From Flavobacteriaceae bacterium (GTDB taxonomy: Bacteria > Bacteroidota > Bacteroidia > Flavobacteriales > Flavobacteriaceae): a stretch of DNA of 16,438 nucleotides. This document shows, one piece after another, positions 5,337-13,252 of this stretch. The notes below the pieces were generated by a model. It was not told the origin of the DNA. It saw only the letters and a program-made list of their open reading frames with translations, and did not search any database. Positions within the stretch are counted from its first letter, which is position 1. Each line of letters begins with the position of its first letter. A program made the translations under genes and the position numbers. The stretch covers positions 1,864 to 18,301 of the forward strand of contig JAGQYU010000018.1 of assembly GCA_020435885.1 (NCBI GenBank), given 5' to 3'.

Positions 5337-7958
5337 TTAATTCACTGTATCTTTTTTCTTTTTACTGCCTAATAGATTATTTAACAGCCCTTTAGCGGCA
5401 TTTTTTACATTGTCTTTTTGTTGTGTTTTGGTAGAATCGACTTTTGTACTATCCGTAGTTTTATTTTTATTCAGAAGGCCTTCTAAAGCAGAATTCAGTT
5501 TATCTTTCCCCTGATTTACCAGTTTGTCCTTTTGATTATTAGCAACCTGTTTAGTAAGGTCAGTCACAGCACTTTTCAGGTCAGTTGTAATGGTAGGATT
5601 GGTAAACGAACCTTTGATAAGTGCCGTTACAGGCACTTTGATGCTGCTCTTTTCTTCATCACTTAACTGAGCTATTAAAGAAGCTGCTTCTTCGCCTAAA
5701 TATTTTGCAGGTACATTGATAACTGCATCATAATCAACACTTTTATCAAAACCATGGCCTCCGGCAACGGTAATCTGAATATCTTCATAATTGAGGGTAA
5801 AAGGTTTTACAGCTACTTTACCGTCTTTAAAGGTAAGCGAAGCTTTTAAAGCATCTAGATTTAACTTTTTAGCATCTAAAAAAGTAACATTTTGTTCTAA
5901 TTTTTGTAGTAATGGTGAGCTTTCTGTGGCTACTGATGATGATAATAACTGCGCTAATATATTTCCGCTAAGGGTAGAAAGGTTAGGAGTAAAATCATCA
6001 TTTAGATTTCCGCTAAGCGTAATATCTGTATTTATCTTGCCTTTTACAGCATTGGCTATAGGTGCCAGCGCCTTGAATAATTCTAATGAGGTGAACGATT
6101 CGGCAATATCAAAATTCTTAACATCTAAATTCATTTGAAACTCAGGAGTTTCTTTTTGCGTAGATACCAGTCCGTTAAAACCTAGTGTGCCACCAAAAAC
6201 ATCAGAACGCATATTGTTGAGCTTGGCCTGTTGGTCTTTAATAACCAATGTACCCGAAACGTTGTTGAGTGTTATGTTATCATACAATACTTTATTGGCT
6301 TTAGCATCAATAGTACAGTCTAAGAATGAAGGTATTTGCAGTTTTTCTTCTGTGCCTGTAGGTTTTTCGGTTTCTTCGGGAGTATTTTCTGTTGAGGCGG
6401 TCATAAAATCATTCACTGCAAAGATATTGGAAGCAAGACTGAACTTACCTTCAATATTCTCTTTGTTGAATATGAAGCCCAGTAAATTGTGGATAGTTCC
6501 TTTGGCACTGATATCTGTTTGGCCCAATTGCGCATCAAATTGATTCAATGTAACTGTTGTTGATGAAAATGTAAGTGAGGTTTTAGTTATTTTCAGAGGA
6601 TTGCTTAGCTCATCAGAGGCATATTCAAAATTAGAAAGATCAAAAGAACCGCTGGTTTTAGTGTTTTCATAACGCTTATTTTCAATGGATTGCATATCAA
6701 AACTAGTAACGGCATCAGCTTTCAGCAAACCTTTCAAGCCTTTTAATCCATCTGCAGGATATATCTTTTCCAAATTAGCCAAATTGATTGTACCATGCAT
6801 ACCTGCATTTACATTCATGTTTTCGGTAATATTGGTCAGTTTAGCATTGCCGCTGAAAGTATCTTCATCAATTTTAAAAGCCAATTTATTGATATTTACA
6901 TAAGTGTCTTTGGTAAGACCCGTTGTATTGGCAATTTGTGTATTGATAATGATATTTTGTAATGATTTTGGCAGATCAGGATATTTAAAAGATGCATTAT
7001 CAGAATTAATAGTTATATCAAATGTAGGGATATGCTCATCATCAATAATACCTTTTAAAACGCCTTTTACATCAAAATTTCCGGTAGTGGTAACACCTTC
7101 AATATTTTTAGAATATGTTTCAGGAATAAGTGCCAAAAAGTTCTTAAAATCAGAAGATGGCGTTTCAAATTTTAAATCTATTTCCTGATTGCTTTCATTC
7201 ACTTTTATAAAACCATCAAATATCAGTGGTAGCTGATTTATCAAGGCTTTATTCTCTAAAAAAGTATAGGTATTGTTTTGAAGGTCTAGCTTAAGGTCAG
7301 CATCCAGTTTAACAGCATTATTTTTTAAATAGCTAATACTATCATATTCAAAAGATACTAATGCATCGGAACTTGTATGTAAAATAGACTCATTGGCGGA
7401 TAAGTTTCCGTTTCCTGAATGATTTAAATTAGTTACTTTCAGTAACATACGGCTGCTTTCATCATAGTACGAAATAGTGCTGTTGGTAACGGCATAGCTA
7501 TTAAGGTCAAATGTAAAAGGGTCAGAACTTTCACTTTCATTACCAGAATTATCGGAATCTTTCGCAATATCATAATTGGCATTGCCGTTACGGTCAACCT
7601 TTACGGAAACATTGGCATTGTCTATGGTAAAACTGGTTACGTTTATAGGTTTGTCTGTTCCTTGAAAAAGACTTTTAAAAGGCAATTTCAAATCTATGTT
7701 TCCGGCTTTTACAAGCGTATCACCTTCAAAGGGAGTCTTATTGGCAATATATAAATCGTTTAAACGTACCTCAGCACTAGGAAAACTACGAAACAAACTA
7801 ATATCAGCATCTTTAAAATCTAATGTAGCATTGATGTTATTATTGGCAGTTTTTTTAACCAGTTCTATGATCTTTCCTTCAAAAATTATTGGTAAAATAA
7901 AAAGTAAGGCAATAAAAATCAGTAGGATAATTCCGAAAATCTTAGCGAATTTTTTCAT
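5337..7958 (-). CDS. AsmA-like envelope protein, 873 residues
   Basis: One N-terminal membrane helix (about 6-26, FAKIFGIILLIFIALLFILP) anchors a very long beta-rich periplasmic region, the layout of the AsmA/TamB/YhdP group of bridge-like proteins implicated in lipid transport to, or homeostasis of, the outer membrane. The segment after the helix (GKIIELVKKTANNNINATLDFKDADISLFRSFP-type wording, about 28-60) is typical of the AsmA N-terminus. Repeated beta modules of the form 'VxLNxFDAQLGQTDISAKGTI' (around 470-490) and an AsmA-like C-terminal region (about 540-800) follow. The tail (about 820-873) is Lys/Thr/Gln-rich and low in complexity. It is a single gene divergent from kdsA, also an outer-membrane lipid gene. 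The individual family member cannot be named. No clear promoter was found in the 149 bp to kdsA on this strand. Confidence 0.82.
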   Translation of the reverse strand: MKKFAKIFGIILLIFIALLFILPIIFEGKIIELVKKTANNNINATLDFKDADISLFRSFPSAEVRLNDLYIANKTPFEGDTLVKAGNIDLKLPFKSLFQGTDKPINVTSFTIDNANVSVKVDRNGNANYDIAKDSDNSGNESESSDPFTFDLNSYAVTNSTISYYDESSRMLLKVTNLNHSGNGNLSANESILHTSSDALVSFEYDSISYLKNNAVKLDADLKLDLQNNTYTFLENKALINQLPLIFDGFIKVNESNQEIDLKFETPSSDFKNFLALIPETYSKNIEGVTTTGNFDVKGVLKGIIDDEHIPTFDITINSDNASFKYPDLPKSLQNIIINTQIANTTGLTKDTYVNINKLAFKIDEDTFSGNAKLTNITENMNVNAGMHGTINLANLEKIYPADGLKGLKGLLKADAVTSFDMQSIENKRYENTKTSGSFDLSNFEYASDELSNPLKITKTSLTFSSTTVTLNQFDAQLGQTDISAKGTIHNLLGFIFNKENIEGKFSLASNIFAVNDFMTASTENTPEETEKPTGTEEKLQIPSFLDCTIDAKANKVLYDNITLNNVSGTLVIKDQQAKLNNMRSDVFGGTLGFNGLVSTQKETPEFQMNLDVKNFDIAESFTSLELFKALAPIANAVKGKINTDITLSGNLNDDFTPNLSTLSGNILAQLLSSSVATESSPLLQKLEQNVTFLDAKKLNLDALKASLTFKDGKVAVKPFTLNYEDIQITVAGGHGFDKSVDYDAVINVPAKYLGEEAASLIAQLSDEEKSSIKVPVTALIKGSFTNPTITTDLKSAVTDLTKQVANNQKDKLVNQGKDKLNSALEGLLNKNKTTDSTKVDSTKTQQKDNVKNAAKGLLNNLLGSKKKKDTVN

Positions 7959-8063
7959 ACAATTGTTTCGGTTGAATTAGCAGTAAAGATAACGCAAAAA
8001 CAAATCTTAGATTTTATAAACGCTCTATTTTTATGAAACAATTAACTATCTGTTGAAGTTCTG

Positions 8064-8091
8064 TTAACAATCTTAAAAAATTGTACTTTTA
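8064..8091 (+). promoter_or_regulatory. Candidate kdsA promoter
   Basis: TTA (8064-8066), 17 nt, then TACTTTTA (8084-8091) is a near match to TTG-N17-23-TAnnTTTG, with one base off in each box. It would start transcription about 10 nt before the kdsA start codon. The rest of 7959-8107 shows nothing else that I can support. Confidence 0.4.
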
Positions 8092-8107
8092 CCAAAAATT
8101 CTAAAGC

Positions 8108-8926
8108 ATGGACATACAGCTCATTCCACATATAAAACATACAGATAGTAATAACTTTTTTCTGTTGGCAGGCCCTTGTGCCATTGAAGGCGAAGAGATG
8201 GCGCTCCGCATTGCCGAAAAAGTGATAACCATAACCGATAAATTACACATTCCGTATGTATTTAAAGGTAGTTTTAAAAAAGCAAACCGTAGCAGGGTAG
8301 ACAGTTTTACAGGTATAGGCGATGAAAAAGCGCTGAAGATATTGCAAAAGGTTAGTAATACCTTTGATGTGCCTACCATTACGGATATCCATGAAATTTC
8401 TGATGCCGCTATGGCTGCGGAATATGTAGATGTATTGCAAATACCTGCATTTTTGGTTCGCCAAACGGATTTAGTGGTAGCTGCCGCTAAAACGGGAAGG
8501 GTAGTAAACCTTAAAAAAGGTCAGTTTATGAGTCCTGAAAGCATGAAACACGCCGTACAAAAAGTGCTTGATAGTGGCAATGAAAAAGTAATGATAACAG
8601 ATAGGGGAACCATGTTCGGCTACCAGGATATGATCGTAGATTTTAGAGGCATTCCAACGATGAGGCAATATGCCACTACTGTACTAGATGTAACACACTC
8701 ATTGCAACAACCAAATCAATCATCCGGAGTTACAGGTGGCCGCCCCGATATGATTGAAACTATCGCCAGAGCAGGAGTGGTAAATCATGTTGATGGTTTG
8801 TTTATTGAAACGCATTTTGACCCAGCTAATGCTAAGAGTGATGGTGCTAATATGCTCCATTTAGATTATCTTGAGAAACTATTAAGTAATTTAGTAGCGA
8901 TTAGAAAGACAGTTAACTCGTTGTAA
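8108..8926 (+). CDS. kdsA: 3-deoxy-8-phosphooctulonate synthase (metal-dependent class)
   Basis: This 272-residue TIM-barrel enzyme condenses phosphoenolpyruvate with arabinose 5-phosphate to Kdo 8-phosphate, the precursor of the Kdo of lipopolysaccharide. Diagnostic motifs are AGPCAIEG (21-28), FKGSFKKANRSR (52-63), QIPAFLVRQTDL (111-122), NLKKGQFMSP (134-143), TDRGTMFGY (164-172) and VTHSLQQP (195-202). Cys24, His197, Glu234 and Asp245 line up with the four metal ligands of the Aquifex enzyme (Cys11, His185, Glu222, Asp233) at constant spacing; the E. coli metal-free enzyme has Asn in place of the Cys. The length is normal for the family. The gene is monocistronic, divergent from the AsmA-like gene. 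Confusion with a DAHP synthase is unlikely given the ANRSR and SLQQP wording. Confidence 0.96.
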   Translation: MDIQLIPHIKHTDSNNFFLLAGPCAIEGEEMALRIAEKVITITDKLHIPYVFKGSFKKANRSRVDSFTGIGDEKALKILQKVSNTFDVPTITDIHEISDAAMAAEYVDVLQIPAFLVRQTDLVVAAAKTGRVVNLKKGQFMSPESMKHAVQKVLDSGNEKVMITDRGTMFGYQDMIVDFRGIPTMRQYATTVLDVTHSLQQPNQSSGVTGGRPDMIETIARAGVVNHVDGLFIETHFDPANAKSDGANMLHLDYLEKLLSNLVAIRKTVNSL

Positions 8927-8935
8927 ATACCTCCA

Positions 8936-9060
8936 TACTGGTGTAAAGTAATTTCCTCAATGATGAGATAATGTACTTTTAGATCTCTCACATATGTTTG
9001 AGATGACGTTAATATAGTTATTTGTCATTCCGAAATGAGTGAAACGATTGAGGAATCTCG
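8936..9060 (+). repeat. Decayed relatives of the palindromic repeat family
   Basis: Between kdsA and nrdJ, AGATCTCTCACATATGTTTGAGATGACG (8982-9009 area; inner hairpin and GATGACG end) resembles the right half of type B repeats, preceded by GTGTAAAGTAAT like GTAGTGAAGTAATC of the left half. A separate piece, GTCATTCCG followed by GAGGAATCTC (about 9021-9059), resembles a left arm of the same general kind without a matching right half. Similarity is partial, so this is a tentative assignment. The region otherwise holds no gene. Confidence 0.45.
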
Positions 9061-9124
9061 ATTTGGATAACCTTTTAAGATTTAATACTACTGAACTTTA
9101 ACATTCGCTAAATCTTTTAATGTT

Positions 9125-11683
9125 TTACCCACATTTAGAGTGACCGCAACTTTTACATTTTAGACAGCCTTCTTCATAGATTAATCCTTCTGGATCACCA
9201 CAACTAGGGCATTTTTTATCCACAGCTTCAGAGCCTTCAGGAACAAAACGTTTTAAGGCACGTGCCACGCCGTTTTTCCATGTATTGATGTGCTCGTCGT
9301 ATAGATTTAAGTTTTCTATCAGGTCAACTACATAAGGCATTGGCATGCCATGACGTAGGACTCCAGAAATTAGTTTAGCATAGTTCCAAAACTCTTTATT
9401 GAATGAACGAGAAAGTCCTTCGATGGTAGTTTTATATCCATCACTGTCAATATATTGGAAGTCATATCTGGCTGAACCGTCATCATTTCTGTTTTTCAAC
9501 ACCCAGCCTTTTTCAACCCATTGAGGTAGATTAAAGGCATCTTTCATTTTTCCTGTAAAGATCTCGTATGGACGATTTTCAATCTGTCCGATGACTGCCA
9601 GCCATTTTTCAGATTCATTATGGAAACGAATAACATCTGCCTGAACTTTGTATGGGCGTTTTGCTACAAAAGTTTCTGTAATGTACTTATTTTCAAGGTC
9701 TTTTTTATCTTTTTTCTTATCGGAAGCTACCAAAATACCACTTCTTGAACCATCACGGTAAACAGTAATTCCTTTCAAGCCTTTTTTCCATGATTCTATA
9801 TAGATGTCTCCTACAAGATCAACAGTAACATCTGATGCTAAATTGATGGTAGAACTGATGGAATGTGTAGTATATTTTTGTACCAAGGCCTGCATTTCTA
9901 CTCGTTTATGCCAGTCTATTTCAGGAGCGGTGGCACCTGCATATGGGCTTTTAGCAATGTCCGTTTTGCCGGTAACATCCATCCATGTTTCTAATTTTTT
10001 GTGATATACAGTAAACTCTTCAAAAGCATCACCTAAATCATCCACAAAATCTACTTTGGCGTTTTCATCACTACTATTCACTTTTCTTCTGCGAACATAT
10101 GAAAGCAAAAAAACAGGTTCTATACCTGATGATACTTGTGCCAACATACTCAATGAGCCTGTTGGAGCCACGGTACTGATAGAGATGTTTCTACGGCCGT
10201 TTTCCATCATTCTATGGTATTGGTCAGGAAACTCAGCTTTCATCATTTGAACAAACTCTGAAGTATCTTCAATATTTCTGTTGAATACTTCAAACTGACC
10301 ACGAGTAATAGCCATATCGATGCTACTGTCAAATTCAGCAGCCATTTTTGCGCGCATTATTTCATCAACAATTTTTAAAGCATCGTCGGTGTCAAATTTA
10401 ACGCCGAGGGCAGCTACCGCATCAGCTAAAGCAGTAAAACCTAAGCCGGTACGTCTGCCTTTTCTTCCGGTTTCTGCCAATAACTTCCATGTGTCTCTTT
10501 CGTTTTGTTTGATGAAATCAGGCTCAGGGTCAGCATCAATTTTAGTTAATATTTTATCGACAGCTTCTAACTCCAGATCTACCAAATCGTCCATTAAACG
10601 TTGGGTTTCATACACTACTTCGTAGAATTTTTTAAAGTTGAATTTGGCCTTTTTTGTGAAAGGTTCATCAACAAATCCATAAAGGTTAACAGCAATTAAA
10701 CGGCAGCTGTCTCCACCTTGCATGGCAATTTCAGAACAAGGATTTGTAGAACTGTTTTTAAATTCCGGATAAACAGATGAGGTAGAGTAATAATGTTGCC
10801 TATCCCAAAAGATAAGTCCTGGCTCGGCAGTATTATGAGCACAAGTTATAACTTTGTCCCATAACTCTTTAGCATCAACTTCTCTGGTATATTTCGGATC
10901 CTCTGCCTCAATAGGCCAACGCAATGTAAATTTTTCGTTGTTTACCACGGCATTCATAAATTCATCAGATAATCTGATAGAAATATTAGCTCCGGTTACT
11001 TTGGTAAGATCCTGTTTTATGGTGATAAAATCTTCTATATCAGGATGTGCAATATCCATAGTTAGCATTAAGGCACCTCGGCGGCCGTTTTGAGCAACCT
11101 CTCGAGTTGTGTTTGAAAAACGATTCATAAAAGAAACGGCACCAGTGGTGGTTCCGGCAGCATTGGAAACACTGGCATCTTTTGGGCGTAAACTGGAAAT
11201 ATCTACCCCTACACCGCAACGCCTTTTAAACAATTGTGCCATTTGCTGGTCGGTATAACATACGCCTCCGTAAGAGTCCAACACAGGTGGAATAACCACA
11301 CAATTGGAAAGTGAAGCGATAACTTCATTATTTCCCAAACCAAACATTACACTCCCTTGAGGAATTACATAATTAAAATCTTTAAATAACTCGTATATCT
11401 TTTCTGAAGTTAGTAACTTTCTCTTTTTACCGTATGCTGATAAATTTTCGGTATCAATATCCTTTTGATAATACTTAGCTTCAATTCTTCCAAATTCATC
11501 CGCCATGCGTTTATGCATATCATCCGGAGAAGATTCTAAATAATTCCCTTTACTATCTTTTAAACAATATTTATTGATCCATGTAGTAGCCGCAAGTTCA
11601 TCACCATTAAAGTAGGCAAGAGAAGCTTGAAGTACTTCGTTGTAGGCATAAGTCTGTGTTTTTATAGCATCTTCGGTCTTCAT
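9125..11683 (-). CDS. nrdJ: Adenosylcobalamin-dependent (class II) ribonucleoside-diphosphate reductase
   Basis: This 852-residue enzyme reduces ribonucleotides to deoxyribonucleotides using a B12-generated thiyl radical, without oxygen and without an NrdB subunit. Seen residues are Cys128 in SNCVVIPP and Cys327 in DSCRLIAVNLYGF (the redox pair), the NPCSE motif at 314-318 with the radical Cys316 and partners Asn314 and Glu318, and APTGSLSMLAQVSSGIEP in the barrel. A C-terminal TSCPD-like region precedes a zinc-ribbon tail CPSCG..CLKCKSCG ending in CG. There is no N-terminal ATP cone. I start at 11683 (MKTEDAIKTQTYAYNEVLQ), like family members; the in-frame ATG at 11731 would lie upstream of the likely promoter box. 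It stands alone; no cobalamin riboswitch is visible in the 167 bp upstream. Confidence 0.93.
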   Translation of the reverse strand: MKTEDAIKTQTYAYNEVLQASLAYFNGDELAATTWINKYCLKDSKGNYLESSPDDMHKRMADEFGRIEAKYYQKDIDTENLSAYGKKRKLLTSEKIYELFKDFNYVIPQGSVMFGLGNNEVIASLSNCVVIPPVLDSYGGVCYTDQQMAQLFKRRCGVGVDISSLRPKDASVSNAAGTTTGAVSFMNRFSNTTREVAQNGRRGALMLTMDIAHPDIEDFITIKQDLTKVTGANISIRLSDEFMNAVVNNEKFTLRWPIEAEDPKYTREVDAKELWDKVITCAHNTAEPGLIFWDRQHYYSTSSVYPEFKNSSTNPCSEIAMQGGDSCRLIAVNLYGFVDEPFTKKAKFNFKKFYEVVYETQRLMDDLVDLELEAVDKILTKIDADPEPDFIKQNERDTWKLLAETGRKGRRTGLGFTALADAVAALGVKFDTDDALKIVDEIMRAKMAAEFDSSIDMAITRGQFEVFNRNIEDTSEFVQMMKAEFPDQYHRMMENGRRNISISTVAPTGSLSMLAQVSSGIEPVFLLSYVRRRKVNSSDENAKVDFVDDLGDAFEEFTVYHKKLETWMDVTGKTDIAKSPYAGATAPEIDWHKRVEMQALVQKYTTHSISSTINLASDVTVDLVGDIYIESWKKGLKGITVYRDGSRSGILVASDKKKDKKDLENKYITETFVAKRPYKVQADVIRFHNESEKWLAVIGQIENRPYEIFTGKMKDAFNLPQWVEKGWVLKNRNDDGSARYDFQYIDSDGYKTTIEGLSRSFNKEFWNYAKLISGVLRHGMPMPYVVDLIENLNLYDEHINTWKNGVARALKRFVPEGSEAVDKKCPSCGDPEGLIYEEGCLKCKSCGHSKCG

Positions 11684-11715
11684 CGTAAAAGTTTTTGAGT
11701 TAGAAAAGATGGAAA

Positions 11716-11723
11716 CAAAATTA
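11716..11723 (-). promoter_or_regulatory. Candidate -7 box of nrdJ
   Basis: The minus strand reads TAATTTTG (TAnnTTTG match) 32 nt before the chosen start at 11683. No TTG is found at 17-23 nt upstream, so the promoter is only half supported. The long T-runs around it make chance matches more likely. Confidence 0.35.
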
Positions 11724-11850
11724 TGGTTCAAAAAAACACGTTTGAGCCTATTAAATTTTTTTTAATAACAAATTATAGTTGAAAACTTTTTTAATTTATT
11801 TTTTTATTTGGCATTAACTATTTTATATATTTAAGCATCTGAAAATCAAT

Positions 11851-12210
11851 TTATTTCCAAAAACCTTTATCTCTAACGTTATAAGCGTCTAATAACACTT
11901 CCGTAAGAATTGTATCATTGATTTCTTCTAGTTTTTCGTATCGTAGTGAACGCATTATTTTGCGATTTTTTGTAGTCATATGCTCTAGATGCTTTGTTAA
12001 ATGTACCGAATTCCAAAAGCCAATATCCGCATAATTTTTCGATTGATTCAGATAACAAAAGGGCTTGTTATTTATGTAGTAGAAAGGAATTTTATATTTG
12101 TATTTAAGTTCAAGTTTAGGTAACGTATGTTCAATAATTAATTGAAGATGAAGTAGTATAGAACGATATGGTTCAGTTTGATCTAATATATATTTTTCAG
12201 CAGGTTTCAT
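11851..12210 (-). CDS. DUF1801 (YdhG-like) protein
   Basis: This 119-residue cytoplasmic protein begins MKPAEKYILDQTEPYRSILLHLQ, the usual opening of DUF1801 proteins. The core IPFYYINNKPFCYLNQSKNYADIGFWN and the closing YEKLEEINDTILTEVLLDA also fit that fold (iron-sulfur-assembly frataxin-like in shape, function unassigned). Start choice: an in-frame ATG at 12267 would add 19 residues that cross the divergent promoter and operator at 12230-12271, so 12210 is preferred. It is divergent from the membrane-protein/creD operon and 168 bp upstream of nrdJ on the same strand. No function can be given. Confidence 0.8.
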   Translation of the reverse strand: MKPAEKYILDQTEPYRSILLHLQLIIEHTLPKLELKYKYKIPFYYINNKPFCYLNQSKNYADIGFWNSVHLTKHLEHMTTKNRKIMRSLRYEKLEEINDTILTEVLLDAYNVRDKGFWK

Positions 12211-12229
12211 AGTTAAAATTAAAAAAGTG

Positions 12230-12259
12230 TTGCATAATTCAGAAATATAATTAACTTTG
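12230..12259 (+). promoter_or_regulatory. Promoter of the membrane protein-regulator-creD operon
   Basis: TTG (12230-12232), 19 nt, TAACTTTG (12252-12259) is a full match to TTG-N17-23-TAnnTTTG, as good as the pheA promoter. The predicted start of transcription is near 12266, about 14 nt before the first ATG. Its -7 box is part of the inverted repeat at 12253-12271. Confidence 0.8.
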
Positions 12260-12271
12260 TTTTTCAAAGTA
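12253..12271. promoter_or_regulatory. Operator-like inverted repeat 1, over the operon promoter
   Basis: AACTTTG-TTTTT-CAAAGTA: two 6-bp arms ACTTTG/CAAAGT around a 5-bp spacer, 19 bp in all. It covers most of the -7 box and the start site of the operon promoter, so a bound protein would block transcription. Its twin is at 13219-13237. The winged-helix protein encoded between the two sites is the natural candidate to bind them. Confidence 0.65.
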
Positions 12272-12279
12272 CTCTAAAC

Positions 12280-12900
12280 ATGACAACAAAAGATTATTTA
12301 CAGGATATTTCTGAGATTAAGGAAATAATGAATAAATCTACACGGTTTATGTCACTGAGTGGCCTTTCGGGTGTTTTGGCTGGCACTTATGCGCTTATAG
12401 GAGCGTATGTAGCGAATACTTTACTTAAAGAATATGTTCGCGGTGAAGGAAAACTAAGTGAATTATCAGCCTCCAATGTTGAAATGTTGATGATTGGGCT
12501 TGGTCTTTTTATCGCATTTATTGCTGCATTAACAGGATATATCCTCACCAAAAGAAAAGCAGAAAAGAATAATGAAAAAATGTGGACTCCTGCATCAAAA
12601 CAAATGCTGATGAGTTTTATTGTACCCATGGTAACAGGAGGATTATTCATTATGATGCTTATACAAAAAGGATATTACGGATTAGTAGCACCTTCAACCT
12701 TAATTTTTTATGGACTAGCGTTGTACAATGCAGGTAAATATACGTTGAGTCAAGTTAGATATTTAGGATTGCTAGAAATTTTACTGGGATTATTGGCACT
12801 TTATTTTATATACAATGGATTACTTTTTTGGACGATTGGCTTTGGGGTTTTGCACATTCTTTACGGAGCTATTATGTACTTTAAATTAGAACGAGAGTAA
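12280..12900 (+). CDS. Six-helix membrane protein of unknown function, first gene of the creD operon
   Basis: This 206-residue protein has a short hydrophilic N-terminus (1-22, YLQDISEIKEIMNKS) and about six predicted membrane helices (roughly 27-48, 68-90, 109-129, 133-150, 160-178, 180-200), with a Lys-rich cytosolic-type loop RKAEKNNEK at 92-100. No catalytic motif is visible and I do not recognise a characterised family. It is followed 3 bp later by the winged-helix regulator gene and then creD, a grouping that I believe recurs in Bacteroidota. This suggests the protein works with, or is sensed by, that regulator and CreD in the envelope. It could be a membrane partner of CreD. Confidence 0.8.
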   Translation: MTTKDYLQDISEIKEIMNKSTRFMSLSGLSGVLAGTYALIGAYVANTLLKEYVRGEGKLSELSASNVEMLMIGLGLFIAFIAALTGYILTKRKAEKNNEKMWTPASKQMLMSFIVPMVTGGLFIMMLIQKGYYGLVAPSTLIFYGLALYNAGKYTLSQVRYLGLLEILLGLLALYFIYNGLLFWTIGFGVLHILYGAIMYFKLERE

Positions 12901-12903
12901 ATA

Positions 12904-13203
12904 TTGAAACATATTATTGAAAATATAAATAAACTGTTTGATCATCGTTTAAGGCTAGGTATTATGTCTGCTTTAATGGTAAATCGATATGTTGATTTTA
13001 ATACGTTGAAAGAATTGATAGGTGCTACGGATGGAAATTTGGCTAGTCATCTAAAGGTGTTAGAAAAAGAGGATTATATACGCGTCAGAAAAGAGTTTGT
13101 AGGACGAAAACCCAATACTAAGTATTATATAACAAAACTAGGAGAATTAGAATTCAAAAAGCATATAAATGCTTTAGAACAATTAATAAATAAACAGAAA
13201 TAA
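12904..13203 (+). CDS. Winged-helix transcriptional regulator (PF13601-like), TTG start
   Basis: This 99-residue protein is a single winged-helix domain: FDHRLRLGIMSALMVNRYVDFNTLKELIG (helices 1-2), the recognition helix TDGNLASHLKVLEKEDYI (43-60), then the wing VRKEFVGRKPNTKYYITKLG. This is the wording of the ArsR/MarR-like 'winged helix DNA-binding domain' group found in Bacteroidota. There is no Cys pair or obvious ligand domain. The start is TTG, 3 bp after the upstream stop; no ATG is available that keeps the N-terminus MKHIIENINKLFDHRLR, which matches the family. It sits between two copies of a 19-bp inverted repeat (12253 and 13219), so autorepression of its operon is likely. Confidence 0.87.
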   Translation: MKHIIENINKLFDHRLRLGIMSALMVNRYVDFNTLKELIGATDGNLASHLKVLEKEDYIRVRKEFVGRKPNTKYYITKLGELEFKKHINALEQLINKQK

Positions 13204-13218
13204 ATTTTTTTCAAAATC

Positions 13219-13237
13219 TACTTTGTAATTCAAAGTA
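13219..13237. promoter_or_regulatory. Operator-like inverted repeat 2, before creD
   Basis: TACTTTG-TAATT-CAAAGTA: a perfect 7-bp inverted repeat with a 5-bp spacer, 15 bp before the creD start. It shares both arms and spacing with repeat 1 at 12253-12271. TACTTTG is also close to a -7 box (one base short), so a second, weaker promoter for creD controlled by the same regulator is possible, although no TTG is seen upstream. Confidence 0.62.
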
Positions 13238-13252
13238 AAAAACCTTTTAATT

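Noticed and set aside
5791..7188. Several plus-strand open frames of 70-118 codons antisense to the AsmA-like gene
   Set aside because: They overlap a strong long coding sequence, have no recognisable family wording and no promoter; they are by-products of its codon use.
9804..11093. Plus-strand open frames antisense to nrdJ
   Set aside because: Same reason: the class II reductase motifs on the minus strand explain the region fully.
11684..11850. Cobalamin riboswitch before nrdJ
   Set aside because: The region is dominated by A/T runs; I see no B12-box-like or GC-rich structured segment.
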